A stretch of DNA of 41,829 nucleotides from assembly GCF_030068605.1 (NCBI RefSeq), contig NZ_JASJOU010000030.1:1-41829 (forward strand), read 5' to 3'. Of this stretch, positions 26,908 through 35,461 are shown piece after piece. The notes under the pieces are model-generated. The model saw only the letters and a list, made by a program, of their open reading frames with translations. It searched no databases and was not told the DNA's origin. The position numbers were made by a program, and so were the translations under genes. This stretch comes from Xanthocytophaga agilis. Its GTDB lineage: Bacteria; Bacteroidota; Bacteroidia; Cytophagales; 172606-1. Every line of letters begins with the position of its first letter. The stretch's first letter is position 1.

Positions 26908-29016
26908 ATGTTCAGAATTTCTACATTAGCACAATGGCGAAAAGCGACTCAGACTCATCAGTCTTTCCAGAAAACGCTTACTGATATTGAAAATGCTCGT
27001 ACATTTATCAAAGCTATCCAGGAAGGTAATTTGATGGAAGACTATCCTGGTTGGAGTAACACAGAGAATACAGCCACTTCAGAGAACTCACTTGCTGAGG
27101 CATTGTTGCAAATGCGTGATCATATGAAGGCAATGGCAGAAAAAGAAGCACAACGCACCTGGATTACAGAAGGGTTGGCGCAGTTTGTAGATATTTTGCG
27201 TTCACACCATACAGATATACAACAACTCTACGATCAGATTTTGGCTTCTCTTATCAAATACCTGAAAGCCAATCAGGGAGGTTTGTTTGTGGTTAGAGAA
27301 GAAGATGCAATGCAGAAAGAGGTATTAGTTGTGGCAAGTGAGACAACAGAAAGAGGAGAACAGTTACAGCATCGAAAGGGAAATAGTGGTGATAAACTTA
27401 GTAGTAACAGACTTAGTAGAAGCAATATTAGTCTGGAAATGGTCGCATGTTATGCCTATAACCGCAAAAAATTTCTTACCAAAACAATGAGTGCAGGTGA
27501 GGGGCTTGTGGGACAATGTTTCCTGGAAGGAGACACAATTTATATGACTGAGATCCCTCAAAATTATGTAAACATTAGCTCCGGACTAGGAGAGGCTACA
27601 CCTCGCTGCATTCTTATCGTTCCTCTTAAGCTAGATGATAAAGTACATGGTGTAATTGAGCTGGCTTCTTTTTCAAAGTTTGAACCTTATCAGATTGAAT
27701 TCATTGAAAAACTGGGAGAGAGTATTGCCTCAACAATTGCAAATGCAACTGTTACAAGTATGACGCAGAAATTGCTAGCCATGTCACAGCAGCAAGCTGA
27801 AAGCCTACGGGCACAGGAAGAGGAATTACGTCAGAACCTGGAAGAGATGGAGGCTACACAGGAAGAGATGTTACGTCGGCAGGCACAAGTTAACGATCTA
27901 CTTCAGCGTTTTGATCTGGCTGCCCGCACTACTACGGAAGGGCTTTGGGATATGGTGGTACCTGCTAACCTGGAATTTACAGATAACACTCCTTTTCAAT
28001 GGACAGACAAATTTCGTCATATGTTGGGTTATACAAATGAGAGGGATTTTCCAAATCGTCTGGATTCGTGGTCTAATCTATTGCATCCGGATCATAAAGA
28101 AAGAACGTTAGCTGCCTTTTCTGCACATTTGCTTGATTTCAGTGGACAGACACCTTATGATGTTGAATATCAGTTAAAACTGCGTAATGGAAATTTTAAG
28201 TGGTTCAGAGCCGTCGGAAATACCTTGCGGGATAATAACGGGCGCCCTCTTAGAATCGCCGGTTCCCTAATTGATATTCAACAGTCGCGTGAACTGGAAG
28301 GTATTATGACGTCAGTAAATAATACAATGGCTACCATTGAATTCGATAAAAATGGTACTATACTGGATGCCAACGCCAACTTCCTTAATCTGATGGGCTA
28401 TTCATTGGAAGATATCAAAGGAAAGCATCATAACATGTTTGTTGAGGCTATTTATCGAAATTCCGATGACTATGCCCAATTTTGGAAGAATCTTAATCAA
28501 GGTATACCACAGATAGGAGAGTTTGCCCGATTGACAAAAAACAGGAATAAAGTATGGTTACATGCTAGTTATTCCCCTATCACAGATCAGGGAAGGGTAA
28601 CTAAGATAATTAAGTTTGCGCAGGATGTTACTCACCATAAAAAAGCCTCTTTGGATATGCAGGGGCAACTACAGGCTATTGACAAAGCGTTTGCTGTTAT
28701 TGAGTTTACTACAAATGGTGAAGTGCTGATGGCCAATGATAATTTTCTAAAATTGATGGACTATGATCTTACAGCTATTCTACATAAACATCATTCACTA
28801 TTTGTGGATAAAGAACAGTTAGATACTTATGAGTATGAGCAATTTTGGAGAAAATTACGTTTGGGAGAGGCGATTAGTGGTAATTTTGAACGCGTCACCC
28901 GAAGTGGAAAGAAAATATGGATAAAAGGTAGTTATAGTCCTGTGTTTGATCTGGATGGGCAAGTATATAAGGTCATAAAGTATGCTCAGCTTATACATGG
29001 TGCTGATGAAGAATAG
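26908..29016 (+). CDS. Cytoplasmic GAF and triple-PAS sensor without output domain
   Basis: The 702-residue protein has no membrane segment. Residues 25-100 resemble a HAMP-like helical pair (ARTFIKAIQEGNL ... SLAEALLQMRDHMKAMAEKEAQRTW). A GAF domain spans about 105-280 (LIKYLKANQGGLFVV, SAGEGLVGQCFLEGDTIYMTEIP, VPLKLDDKVHGVIELASF), with an extra Ser/Arg-rich loop at 131-175 that the paralogue lacks. A coiled coil (283-335, RAQEEELRQNLEEMEATQEEM) follows, then PAS1 (335-460, PAS_3 type), PAS2 (465-577) and PAS3 (582-697). The latter two are of the chemotaxis-receptor type (NFLNLMGYSLEDIKGKHH). The protein then stops; there is no kinase, GGDEF, MCP or DNA-binding domain. A strong terminator follows, so no output partner is co-transcribed. 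A partner must be encoded elsewhere (inference). Confidence 0.92.
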   Translation: MFRISTLAQWRKATQTHQSFQKTLTDIENARTFIKAIQEGNLMEDYPGWSNTENTATSENSLAEALLQMRDHMKAMAEKEAQRTWITEGLAQFVDILRSHHTDIQQLYDQILASLIKYLKANQGGLFVVREEDAMQKEVLVVASETTERGEQLQHRKGNSGDKLSSNRLSRSNISLEMVACYAYNRKKFLTKTMSAGEGLVGQCFLEGDTIYMTEIPQNYVNISSGLGEATPRCILIVPLKLDDKVHGVIELASFSKFEPYQIEFIEKLGESIASTIANATVTSMTQKLLAMSQQQAESLRAQEEELRQNLEEMEATQEEMLRRQAQVNDLLQRFDLAARTTTEGLWDMVVPANLEFTDNTPFQWTDKFRHMLGYTNERDFPNRLDSWSNLLHPDHKERTLAAFSAHLLDFSGQTPYDVEYQLKLRNGNFKWFRAVGNTLRDNNGRPLRIAGSLIDIQQSRELEGIMTSVNNTMATIEFDKNGTILDANANFLNLMGYSLEDIKGKHHNMFVEAIYRNSDDYAQFWKNLNQGIPQIGEFARLTKNRNKVWLHASYSPITDQGRVTKIIKFAQDVTHHKKASLDMQGQLQAIDKAFAVIEFTTNGEVLMANDNFLKLMDYDLTAILHKHHSLFVDKEQLDTYEYEQFWRKLRLGEAISGNFERVTRSGKKIWIKGSYSPVFDLDGQVYKVIKYAQLIHGADEE

Positions 29017-29122
29017 AAACCTGGTTTTAAAGATACTATATATTTTTGGGGAATATACGTTGGTAAATTCAATAGGTAGATCTTCAATGGACCTGAAAAC
29101 TATTGAATACTAGCAGATGGTC

Positions 29123-29160
29123 AACAATCTCTTGCCAAATAGACAAGAGATTGTTTTATT
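29123..29160 (+). terminator. Terminator of the first GAF/PAS gene
   Basis: A perfect 12-base stem, aacaatctcttg (29123-29134) with caagagattgtt (29144-29155), a 9-base loop and then TTATT. It lies about 107 bases after the stop at 29016 and before the convergent TlpA-like gene, which it could also serve. Confidence 0.85.
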
Positions 29161-29191
29161 GTTCACAGGTTGGTTAATGTAGCGATTGTGA

Positions 29192-30319
29192 TTACTTTTC
29201 TAAAACACTGTCCAGGATTTGTTTCGCTTTAGCTAAACCCTCTTTGCTGGATGCTTTTGATACTATTTTTCCTTCTGGGCTGATTAATACTACAGTAGGA
29301 AAAGACTCAATCATATACTTTTTGATAATGCTATCTTGATGGCTGTTACCTTTTTCCTGATACAGTTGTGTCCATGTGATATTATAGCGTCCTCTTATTA
29401 AGGGCTTAATGTTTTTAACATCTTCCTTTTTCTCATAGGCTATACTGATAAACTCCACATTCTTGTCTTTGTATTTCAGATAAGCTTCTTTTAGTTCCGG
29501 TAAAAGAGCTATGCATGGACCACACCACGTTCCCCAGAAGTCAATCAGTATGTATTTACCTGCAAGAGTAGATGAGTTAAACGGAATACCATCTACATCA
29601 CGGGTAATAATTACCGGAGCTTTGTTTCCTGTATTTACTGTATCAGCAATTTTGATTTCTTTTAATAATTGAGTGGCTAAAGAATGGCTCTTCAAATCTT
29701 CAGGCCAGTTGTTTATAACTCGTTGGCTACCCTCTACACCCATTAACTGCCAATAATAGGTTAAGTAATGAAGACTAAGGAAATTTTTAAGATTTCTACC
29801 AAGGTAATTTATCTCTTTCGTTGTAATCTGGTCTTGTACACTTTCTTTCTGTATGGCAATAGCTTTTACTCTCGCTGAATCCTGTTCTTTGAGTGCCTTA
29901 TGATAGCTGATTTCGAACTCTTGTTCCTTCTCGCGAATTGGGTTGATAACTGTTTGTTGGAAAGTACGCCATGATTGACTAAGCGTAGAACTTTGTAATG
30001 TGATAGAATGTATATCTTTACCTTGTATCTGTATCGTGGTATCCCAGATAAATTGCACCTTATTTGAGAGATCTTCTGTTGCCAGAGCATAGAAGTTGAT
30101 CTCCTGCACTGGATGTTTAAAGCTGAATTTACCAGTTCGGGTATGAACAGAATCGATCTTTTCATACACATTGCCATAAGCTTTATGACTAACAGCCTTG
30201 AGTAGAAATACTTTTTTGTTTTTCCAACTATCAATATGCCCCTCAACCGCTAACAGATTTTGGGCATGTAACTCCAGAAATACAAATAGACTGCTGATAA
30301 AAAATAAGAGAGGCTTCAT
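29192..30319 (-). CDS. TlpA-like thioredoxin with DUF4369-like N-terminal domain
   Basis: The 375-residue exported protein has a signal peptide (MKPLLFFISSLFVFLELHAQ), an N-terminal beta-rich domain of the DUF4369 type (VEGHIDSWKNKKVFLLKAV ... IDSVHTRTGKFSFKHP), a helical middle region and a C-terminal thioredoxin/AhpC-TSA domain: GKYILIDFWGTWCGPC (active-site Cys266 and Cys269), VEFISIAYEKKEDV and cis-Pro in SFPTVVLISPEGKIV. This layout is typical of periplasmic TlpA/ResA-type disulfide reductases of Bacteroidota. It probably reduces disulfides in exported proteins. It lies between the two GAF/PAS paralogues, on the other strand, and a functional link with them is not shown. Confidence 0.94.
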   Translation of the reverse strand: MKPLLFFISSLFVFLELHAQNLLAVEGHIDSWKNKKVFLLKAVSHKAYGNVYEKIDSVHTRTGKFSFKHPVQEINFYALATEDLSNKVQFIWDTTIQIQGKDIHSITLQSSTLSQSWRTFQQTVINPIREKEQEFEISYHKALKEQDSARVKAIAIQKESVQDQITTKEINYLGRNLKNFLSLHYLTYYWQLMGVEGSQRVINNWPEDLKSHSLATQLLKEIKIADTVNTGNKAPVIITRDVDGIPFNSSTLAGKYILIDFWGTWCGPCIALLPELKEAYLKYKDKNVEFISIAYEKKEDVKNIKPLIRGRYNITWTQLYQEKGNSHQDSIIKKYMIESFPTVVLISPEGKIVSKASSKEGLAKAKQILDSVLEK

Positions 30320-30966
30320 AAGTGTAAAAAGTTGAGTAGTAAAGGGTATGAAACAAAGATGTTAGGGTGTTTTGGTGCGTAACAGCTTTGGGCAATTATA
30401 CATAGTAAATGTATTGTTTCCTATAGGAAGTGTATTGATTCTGTGTGTTTTATAGTTTTTAGGCTACTGTTTTTATAAAACACTCTCTGTATTTGTAGAG
30501 GAGCATAAATAGGGCGTTATAGTATTGGTTTATGCATACAACTGAATATAACTTTGACAATGGCATTTTATAGAAAAAATGTCTATTAGATACCTGTAAA
30601 TGGCAACTAATAATCTTGTAGATCACTAGTGTTTCTTTCTGTCGCACTTCTGAATACGATCCATGGCTCTTTGAATATAATCGTGATTTTCTCTAAATAC
30701 CCCCTAAAAATACAGTGCAATATTTAGAGAAAATTCTTTCTGTATGAAGTAAGTAATAATGCTTAGTTTTGTTTTTTAATGTTTTGATATGCAGTGAGTT
30801 GTGTATTGGGACTCTTCTGTTGGAATTTGCAAACCATTTTCTGAAAAGTTTTGTGTGAGGCAATTATCCGGTTGTGGTGATAGGTTGGCTTGTTAAAGTC
30901 AACACTATTCTTTTGTAGCCTTCACTGACTTGTATTTCCTATTTATACATATCCTCTAAAGACTAC
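30320..30966. other. Long divergent intergenic region before the second GAF/PAS gene
   Basis: No gene was seen in 647 bases. A promoter-like match lies on the plus strand: TTG (30525-30527), 21 bases, TAACTTTG (30549-30556). If it drives the second GAF/PAS gene, the leader would be about 400 bases long. No terminator-like hairpin was found inside this leader. Confidence 0.5.
30525..30556 (+). promoter_or_regulatory. Possible Bacteroidota-type promoter
   Basis: TTG, a 21-base spacer and TAACTTTG fit the primary sigma consensus. The next gene starts at 30967. Chance matches are possible in AT-rich DNA. Confidence 0.4.
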
Positions 30967-33558
30967 ATGTTACTACCCTTTGCACTTATTGATTCCAAAA
31001 AGCTGAAAGGCTTGCAAAAATCTAACACAGAATATCTGCAACTTTGCGAGCAGAACCAGCAAGCTTCCACATTTATCAGACAAATTGAGGAAGGTAATTT
31101 GCAGGCAGACTTTGCATTGATTGATGATTCAAACTCTACTCAGAAGCAGAATCCGTTGATAATCGCATTGGCGAGTATGCGCCAACGTATGAAGGAAATT
31201 GCGAGAAAAGAACATGAGCGTACCTGGACAACAGAAGGATTAGCCCGGTTTGTAGAGATTCTTCGTGAAAAGAATACATATGGAGAACAGTTATATGATG
31301 CAATCCTTGCTAATCTGATTAAGTATATGGGGGCTAATCAGGGCGGACTGTTTGTCGTTCATGCTCAAAATGATGACCCTTCTACTGAAGATACACTTGA
31401 AATGGTAGCCTGCTATGCCTATGATAGAAAAAAATATATTCGTAAGCAGATTGTGGCAGGCGAGGGACTAACCGGACAATGTTATCTGGAAGGAGAAACC
31501 ATTTACCTGACTGATATTCCTGGTACTTATGTGCACATAACTTCCGGATTGGGTAAGAGTGCTCCCCATTGTTTGGTATTGGTTCCTTTGAAACTCAATG
31601 ATCAGGTACTAGGAGTAGTCGAACTCGCTTCTTTTAATTCTTTTGAGCCTTATCATATTGCATTTGTTGAAAAATTAGGGGAAAGTATCGCTTCTACTAT
31701 TGCAAATGCACACGTATATCAGCGTACACAAGAGTTGTTAGCTCAATCACAGAAACAGACTGAGAATCTCCAGCTTCAGGAGGAGGTATTGCGTCAGAAT
31801 ATGGAAGAAATGGCTGCTACTCAGGAAGAAATGCAGCGAAAACTTCAGGAGAATGCTCGTTTAAAAGGTGAGTTAGATGCCCGTATGCATGTTCTTAACC
31901 AGGCAGCATTGCTTTCAGAATCTGACTTATATGGAAATATCACGTTTGTCAATGACCGATTTTGTGAAGTATCTGGTTGGTCACGAGAGGAGGCGCTTGG
32001 CAAACCACATAATGTTGTCCGGCATCCAGAAAACCCTAAGTCCTTGTACAAGGATATGTGGACAACAATAAAGAGTGGTCGTATTTTTCGGGGAACCTTT
32101 AAAAACAGGGCAAAAAATGGTACTACTTATTGGGTAGATGCAACGATTGCTCCCGTATTGGACGCAGAGGGGAATCCAATCAAATATATTGGTATCCGAT
32201 ATGACATTACAGAGCAGTTCGAAAAGAGTGAAGCCTTAGGTGCTTTATTAAAAGAAAGTCAGCTGCAGCAGGAGCAGCTTAAAGCACAGGAGGATGTATT
32301 GCGTGAAAGTATGGATGCTTTATCAGTAGTTCAGGAAGAAGTACGCATTCGGGAGGCAGAAGCTCAGAATTTGCTTCTCGCTTTTCGTACTGTGAGTGAT
32401 ACATTTGCCTGTATTGAATTTGACATGCAGGGCAATATACTGAAAGCTAATGTTAATTTTCTACAAACGGTAGGGTATGAAGAAGATGAAATACAGGGAC
32501 AACAACATCGTTTGTTTGTAGATCCTGTGTATGCACAAAGTACAGATTATGTCCGGTTCTGGCAAAACCTACAACAAGGTAATGCTTTTACCGGAGAAGT
32601 AGTACGTCTGAAAAAGGATAAGACTGCAGTTTGGATGCAGGTATCTTATGCTCCTGTTCGAGATAATGCAGGTAAATATTATAAAGTAGTAAAATTAGCT
32701 ATAGATATAACACATCAAAAGCAACTGGAGATTGCTGCTCAGCAACAGATGGAAGAGCTTAAAGCTCAGGAGGAAGAGCTACGCCAGAATATGGAGGAGT
32801 TAATTACGAGTCAGGAAGAGATTGAGAGGCAGAGTATTGAATTGAGAGGGCTTTCTGCCGCTGTAAATAGCACACTGGCTACCATTGAATTTGATCCAAC
32901 TGGAAAAATACTCACTGCTAATTCTAACTTCCTGAACCTAATGGGTTATAAACTGGAACAGATTGTAGGCAGATCTCATGCAATTTTTGTTGATCCATCG
33001 CATGTTATTAGTGCAGAGTACCGAATTTTTTGGGAAGAGTTAAGTAATGGACATCCTCAGGTGGGCGAAGCCAGGCGATTTACAAAGAATGGCGAAGAAA
33101 AGTGGCTTAGTGCAAGTTATACTCCTGTATTTGGACAACAGCAGGAAGTAATCAAGGTTATCAAATTTGCTCAGGACGTTACCCAGTCCAAATTACAAGC
33201 ATTAGATAGTAGCAATCAACTAACCGCCATTAATAAGGTATATGCGATTGTTGAGTTTGATATAGAAGGAAATGTCCTGCATGCTAATCGAAAGTTTCTC
33301 GATCTGATGGGCTATGACTTTGAAGAAATTAGTGGTAAACATCATTCCTTATTTGTTTTAAAACAAGATGCGGAATCTGCAAAGTATAAACATTTCTGGC
33401 AACAGCTCCGAAAGGGAGAATTTGTAGAAGGAATATTTGAACGTCTAAATAGTGAGGGGCAAAAAGTACATATCAGAGGAAGCTATAACCCGATAGTTGA
33501 TATGCATGGTAAGGTTTATAAAATCATCAAACATGCACAAAAACTAGACTCTGAATAA
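30967..33558 (+). CDS. Cytoplasmic GAF and four-PAS sensor without output domain
   Basis: The 863-residue paralogue of the protein at 26908 has no membrane segment. It has a HAMP-like N-terminal helix pair (about 30-90), GAF (about 105-250; LVAGEGL-type motif IVAGEGLTGQCYLEGETIYLTDIP) and a coiled coil (255-300). PAS1 (about 302-418) is Aer-like: FVNDRFCEVSGWSREEALGKPHNVVRHPENP and later NGTTYWVDATIAPV. After another coiled coil come PAS2 (470-585), a third coiled coil (585-628), PAS3 (628-740) and PAS4 (745-858), the last three of the chemoreceptor type (NFLNLMGYKLEQIVGRSH). The frame ends in KLDSE just after PAS4, so no enzymatic or DNA-binding output is present. Repeated QEEELRQNMEE linkers join the domains. 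It may act as a sensory scaffold for a partner protein (inference). Confidence 0.92.
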   Translation: MLLPFALIDSKKLKGLQKSNTEYLQLCEQNQQASTFIRQIEEGNLQADFALIDDSNSTQKQNPLIIALASMRQRMKEIARKEHERTWTTEGLARFVEILREKNTYGEQLYDAILANLIKYMGANQGGLFVVHAQNDDPSTEDTLEMVACYAYDRKKYIRKQIVAGEGLTGQCYLEGETIYLTDIPGTYVHITSGLGKSAPHCLVLVPLKLNDQVLGVVELASFNSFEPYHIAFVEKLGESIASTIANAHVYQRTQELLAQSQKQTENLQLQEEVLRQNMEEMAATQEEMQRKLQENARLKGELDARMHVLNQAALLSESDLYGNITFVNDRFCEVSGWSREEALGKPHNVVRHPENPKSLYKDMWTTIKSGRIFRGTFKNRAKNGTTYWVDATIAPVLDAEGNPIKYIGIRYDITEQFEKSEALGALLKESQLQQEQLKAQEDVLRESMDALSVVQEEVRIREAEAQNLLLAFRTVSDTFACIEFDMQGNILKANVNFLQTVGYEEDEIQGQQHRLFVDPVYAQSTDYVRFWQNLQQGNAFTGEVVRLKKDKTAVWMQVSYAPVRDNAGKYYKVVKLAIDITHQKQLEIAAQQQMEELKAQEEELRQNMEELITSQEEIERQSIELRGLSAAVNSTLATIEFDPTGKILTANSNFLNLMGYKLEQIVGRSHAIFVDPSHVISAEYRIFWEELSNGHPQVGEARRFTKNGEEKWLSASYTPVFGQQQEVIKVIKFAQDVTQSKLQALDSSNQLTAINKVYAIVEFDIEGNVLHANRKFLDLMGYDFEEISGKHHSLFVLKQDAESAKYKHFWQQLRKGEFVEGIFERLNSEGQKVHIRGSYNPIVDMHGKVYKIIKHAQKLDSE

Positions 33559-33704
33559 AAGATAGAGGCAACTATCAACTCTTTTGTGATGGTTCAAACA
33601 GCATTCTGTATTTTTTATAACATGTTTCTGGAATGGATATCAGCAAACAGATTATAATAACTAAGAGTAGCTGATATTTTATCCGGATGATATAAATTTT
33701 TCAA

Positions 33705-33736
33705 CATGGTAGGATACTTATAAATGTCCTACCATG
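33705..33736 (-). terminator. Terminator of the Gfo/Idh gene
   Basis: A 10-base perfect stem, catggtagga (33705-33714) with tcctaccatg (33727-33736), and a 12-base loop lies 15 bases after the stop at 33752. Downstream sequence on the minus strand is AT-rich (TTGAAAAATTT) without a pure T run. Confidence 0.7.
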
Positions 33737-33751
33737 CTTCTGTAAATACAT

Positions 33752-35119
33752 TCAGACATGTTCCGGATCTGGGTGTATCCATGGGCTACGATACGAACGT
33801 GCCAGTAGACGAGTAGCATCTGGATCTCCGATTACCTGCCGAGCTATCGGATCGTAGGTAAGTGGTCGACCTGTCTGCATGGCAATGTTTGCTAGTATAC
33901 AACTGGCTGTAGAGATATGGCCTTCTTCGATATCGGCTACAGGTCGCCCATTGGTTTCTATTGCACCAAGGAAATTCAACATATGCAGTCGGGTTGCCGG
34001 AGCGGCATTAAGCTCAATACCTTGTTCCTTCAGATCTTCAGGATACTTCTCTTTTTCGTATACTACATCTTTGTGAATCTTTTGTCCTTGCCCTGTCGGA
34101 ATAAAATCATACTGCATGGTACTAGCTATTAGGGTACCTTTGTCTCCATACAACGTAAAAGACCATGGATAGTCTGGATTAGCAGCAGTTCCCCAGGTGC
34201 GGTGTTGCCACACACAGTTTAGTTCATCATACTCAAACACTGCCGTTTGTGTATCTGCAATATTCGATTTACCTTCTTTCTGTACATAAATTCCTCCTGT
34301 AGAACTGATTCGTTTGGGCCATCCCAGTTTTAACATCCAACGTACAGTGTCCAGCATATGAACGCACATATCACCAATAATACCGTTGCCATATTCCATA
34401 AATGTACGCCACCAGCGTGTATGAGGCAATCCATCAAAGGGACGCATAGGAGCAGGACCTGTCCACATATCATAATCAAAAAAGTCAGGAATAGCCTGAG
34501 TTGGAGGATTGCCATTGTTTCGCATATGATAATAGCAACACATTTCAACATGTGAAACCTTACCCAATAAGCCAGCATCTACAATGTTTTTCTTTGCTTC
34601 GATCAAATGAGGGGTACTTTTACGTTGAGTACCCACTTGTACTACTCGTTTGTATTTTCGTGCAGCTGCCACCATTGCTTCACCTTCCAGAACATCTACA
34701 CTGATAGGCTTTTGTACATATACATGAGCACCTGCTTTCATGGCATCAATAGCTTGAAGAGCATGCCAGTGATCAGGAGTACCAACCAATACTATCTCTG
34801 GTTTTTGCTCCGATAACAGTTTGCGATAGTCGCCATACTGAGCTGGAGTCTTTTTGGACTGTTGCCGCTGGCTGACCATGGTTGCGGCCTCTGTTAATAA
34901 ATGTTTATCTACATCACATAATCCTACTACTTCAACGGGTGCAACCTGTATCAACCGAAATAAATCACTTTTCCCATACCAGCCAGTACCTATCAGCCCT
35001 ACACGAAGTTTTTTAGGTGGATACAGAATATCCATTGCATTAGCACCCAGCGTAGTTAATGCCAGTGAAGCAGAAGCCGATTTCAGAAACTGGCGGCGGT
35101 TAATGTGAAAATCATTCAT
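33752..35119 (-). CDS. Tat-exported Gfo/Idh/MocA-family oxidoreductase
   Basis: The 455-residue protein begins with a twin-arginine signal (NRRQFLKSASASLALTTLG), so it is folded and loaded with cofactor before export. The Rossmann motif is VGLIGTGWYGKSD, and the Gfo/Idh signature follows: DHWHALQAIDAMKAGAHVYVQKPISVDVLEGEAM, with the conserved EKP-type lysine motif reading QKP. The C-terminal domain (GDMCVHMLDTVRWMLKLGWP, NIADTQTAVFEY, FTLYGDKGTLIAS) is of the exported glucose-fructose-oxidoreductase-like type common in Bacteroidota and Planctomycetota. It is expected to oxidise or reduce a sugar or inositol with tightly bound NAD(P); the substrate is unknown. It is divergent from a beta-propeller lipoprotein. 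Confidence 0.95.
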   Translation of the reverse strand: MNDFHINRRQFLKSASASLALTTLGANAMDILYPPKKLRVGLIGTGWYGKSDLFRLIQVAPVEVVGLCDVDKHLLTEAATMVSQRQQSKKTPAQYGDYRKLLSEQKPEIVLVGTPDHWHALQAIDAMKAGAHVYVQKPISVDVLEGEAMVAAARKYKRVVQVGTQRKSTPHLIEAKKNIVDAGLLGKVSHVEMCCYYHMRNNGNPPTQAIPDFFDYDMWTGPAPMRPFDGLPHTRWWRTFMEYGNGIIGDMCVHMLDTVRWMLKLGWPKRISSTGGIYVQKEGKSNIADTQTAVFEYDELNCVWQHRTWGTAANPDYPWSFTLYGDKGTLIASTMQYDFIPTGQGQKIHKDVVYEKEKYPEDLKEQGIELNAAPATRLHMLNFLGAIETNGRPVADIEEGHISTASCILANIAMQTGRPLTYDPIARQVIGDPDATRLLARSYRSPWIHPDPEHV

Positions 35120-35461
35120 TGATATTGTAAGGGTTTTTGGGGTATAACATGATTACTTGTATCTGTAAATTCAGATGTTGTCTTTACTTTTAAAATAATC
35201 TGATCTAAAAGCTGTATTTACAGAATAGTATAAATATAAAGTACGAACCCTTCGCTTTTTAATTTATTGTAAGTTTTTTTTAAGGGATAGGATTATTTAG
35301 TGCGATACGAAGTTATTTTGGACAAAGTGCCGGAGCAGAGTTTATTCTATTCAATCAAGAAGAAAAAGATATCTTTGTTTTTTTCTTCTTGATGTATTTC
35401 TGTGCTAATTAGTATCTATATAAGTGTTTTTTCATGAATAGGTAATTACATATATTCTATT
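35120..35461. other. Divergent intergenic region with a 14-base hairpin
   Basis: No gene. A perfect 14-base inverted repeat, atcaagaagaaaaa (35354-35367) with tttttcttcttgat (35380-35393), has a 12-base loop and lies 69 bases before the beta-propeller lipoprotein start. It looks like a terminator or attenuator on the plus strand, although no protein gene precedes it. Confidence 0.6.
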
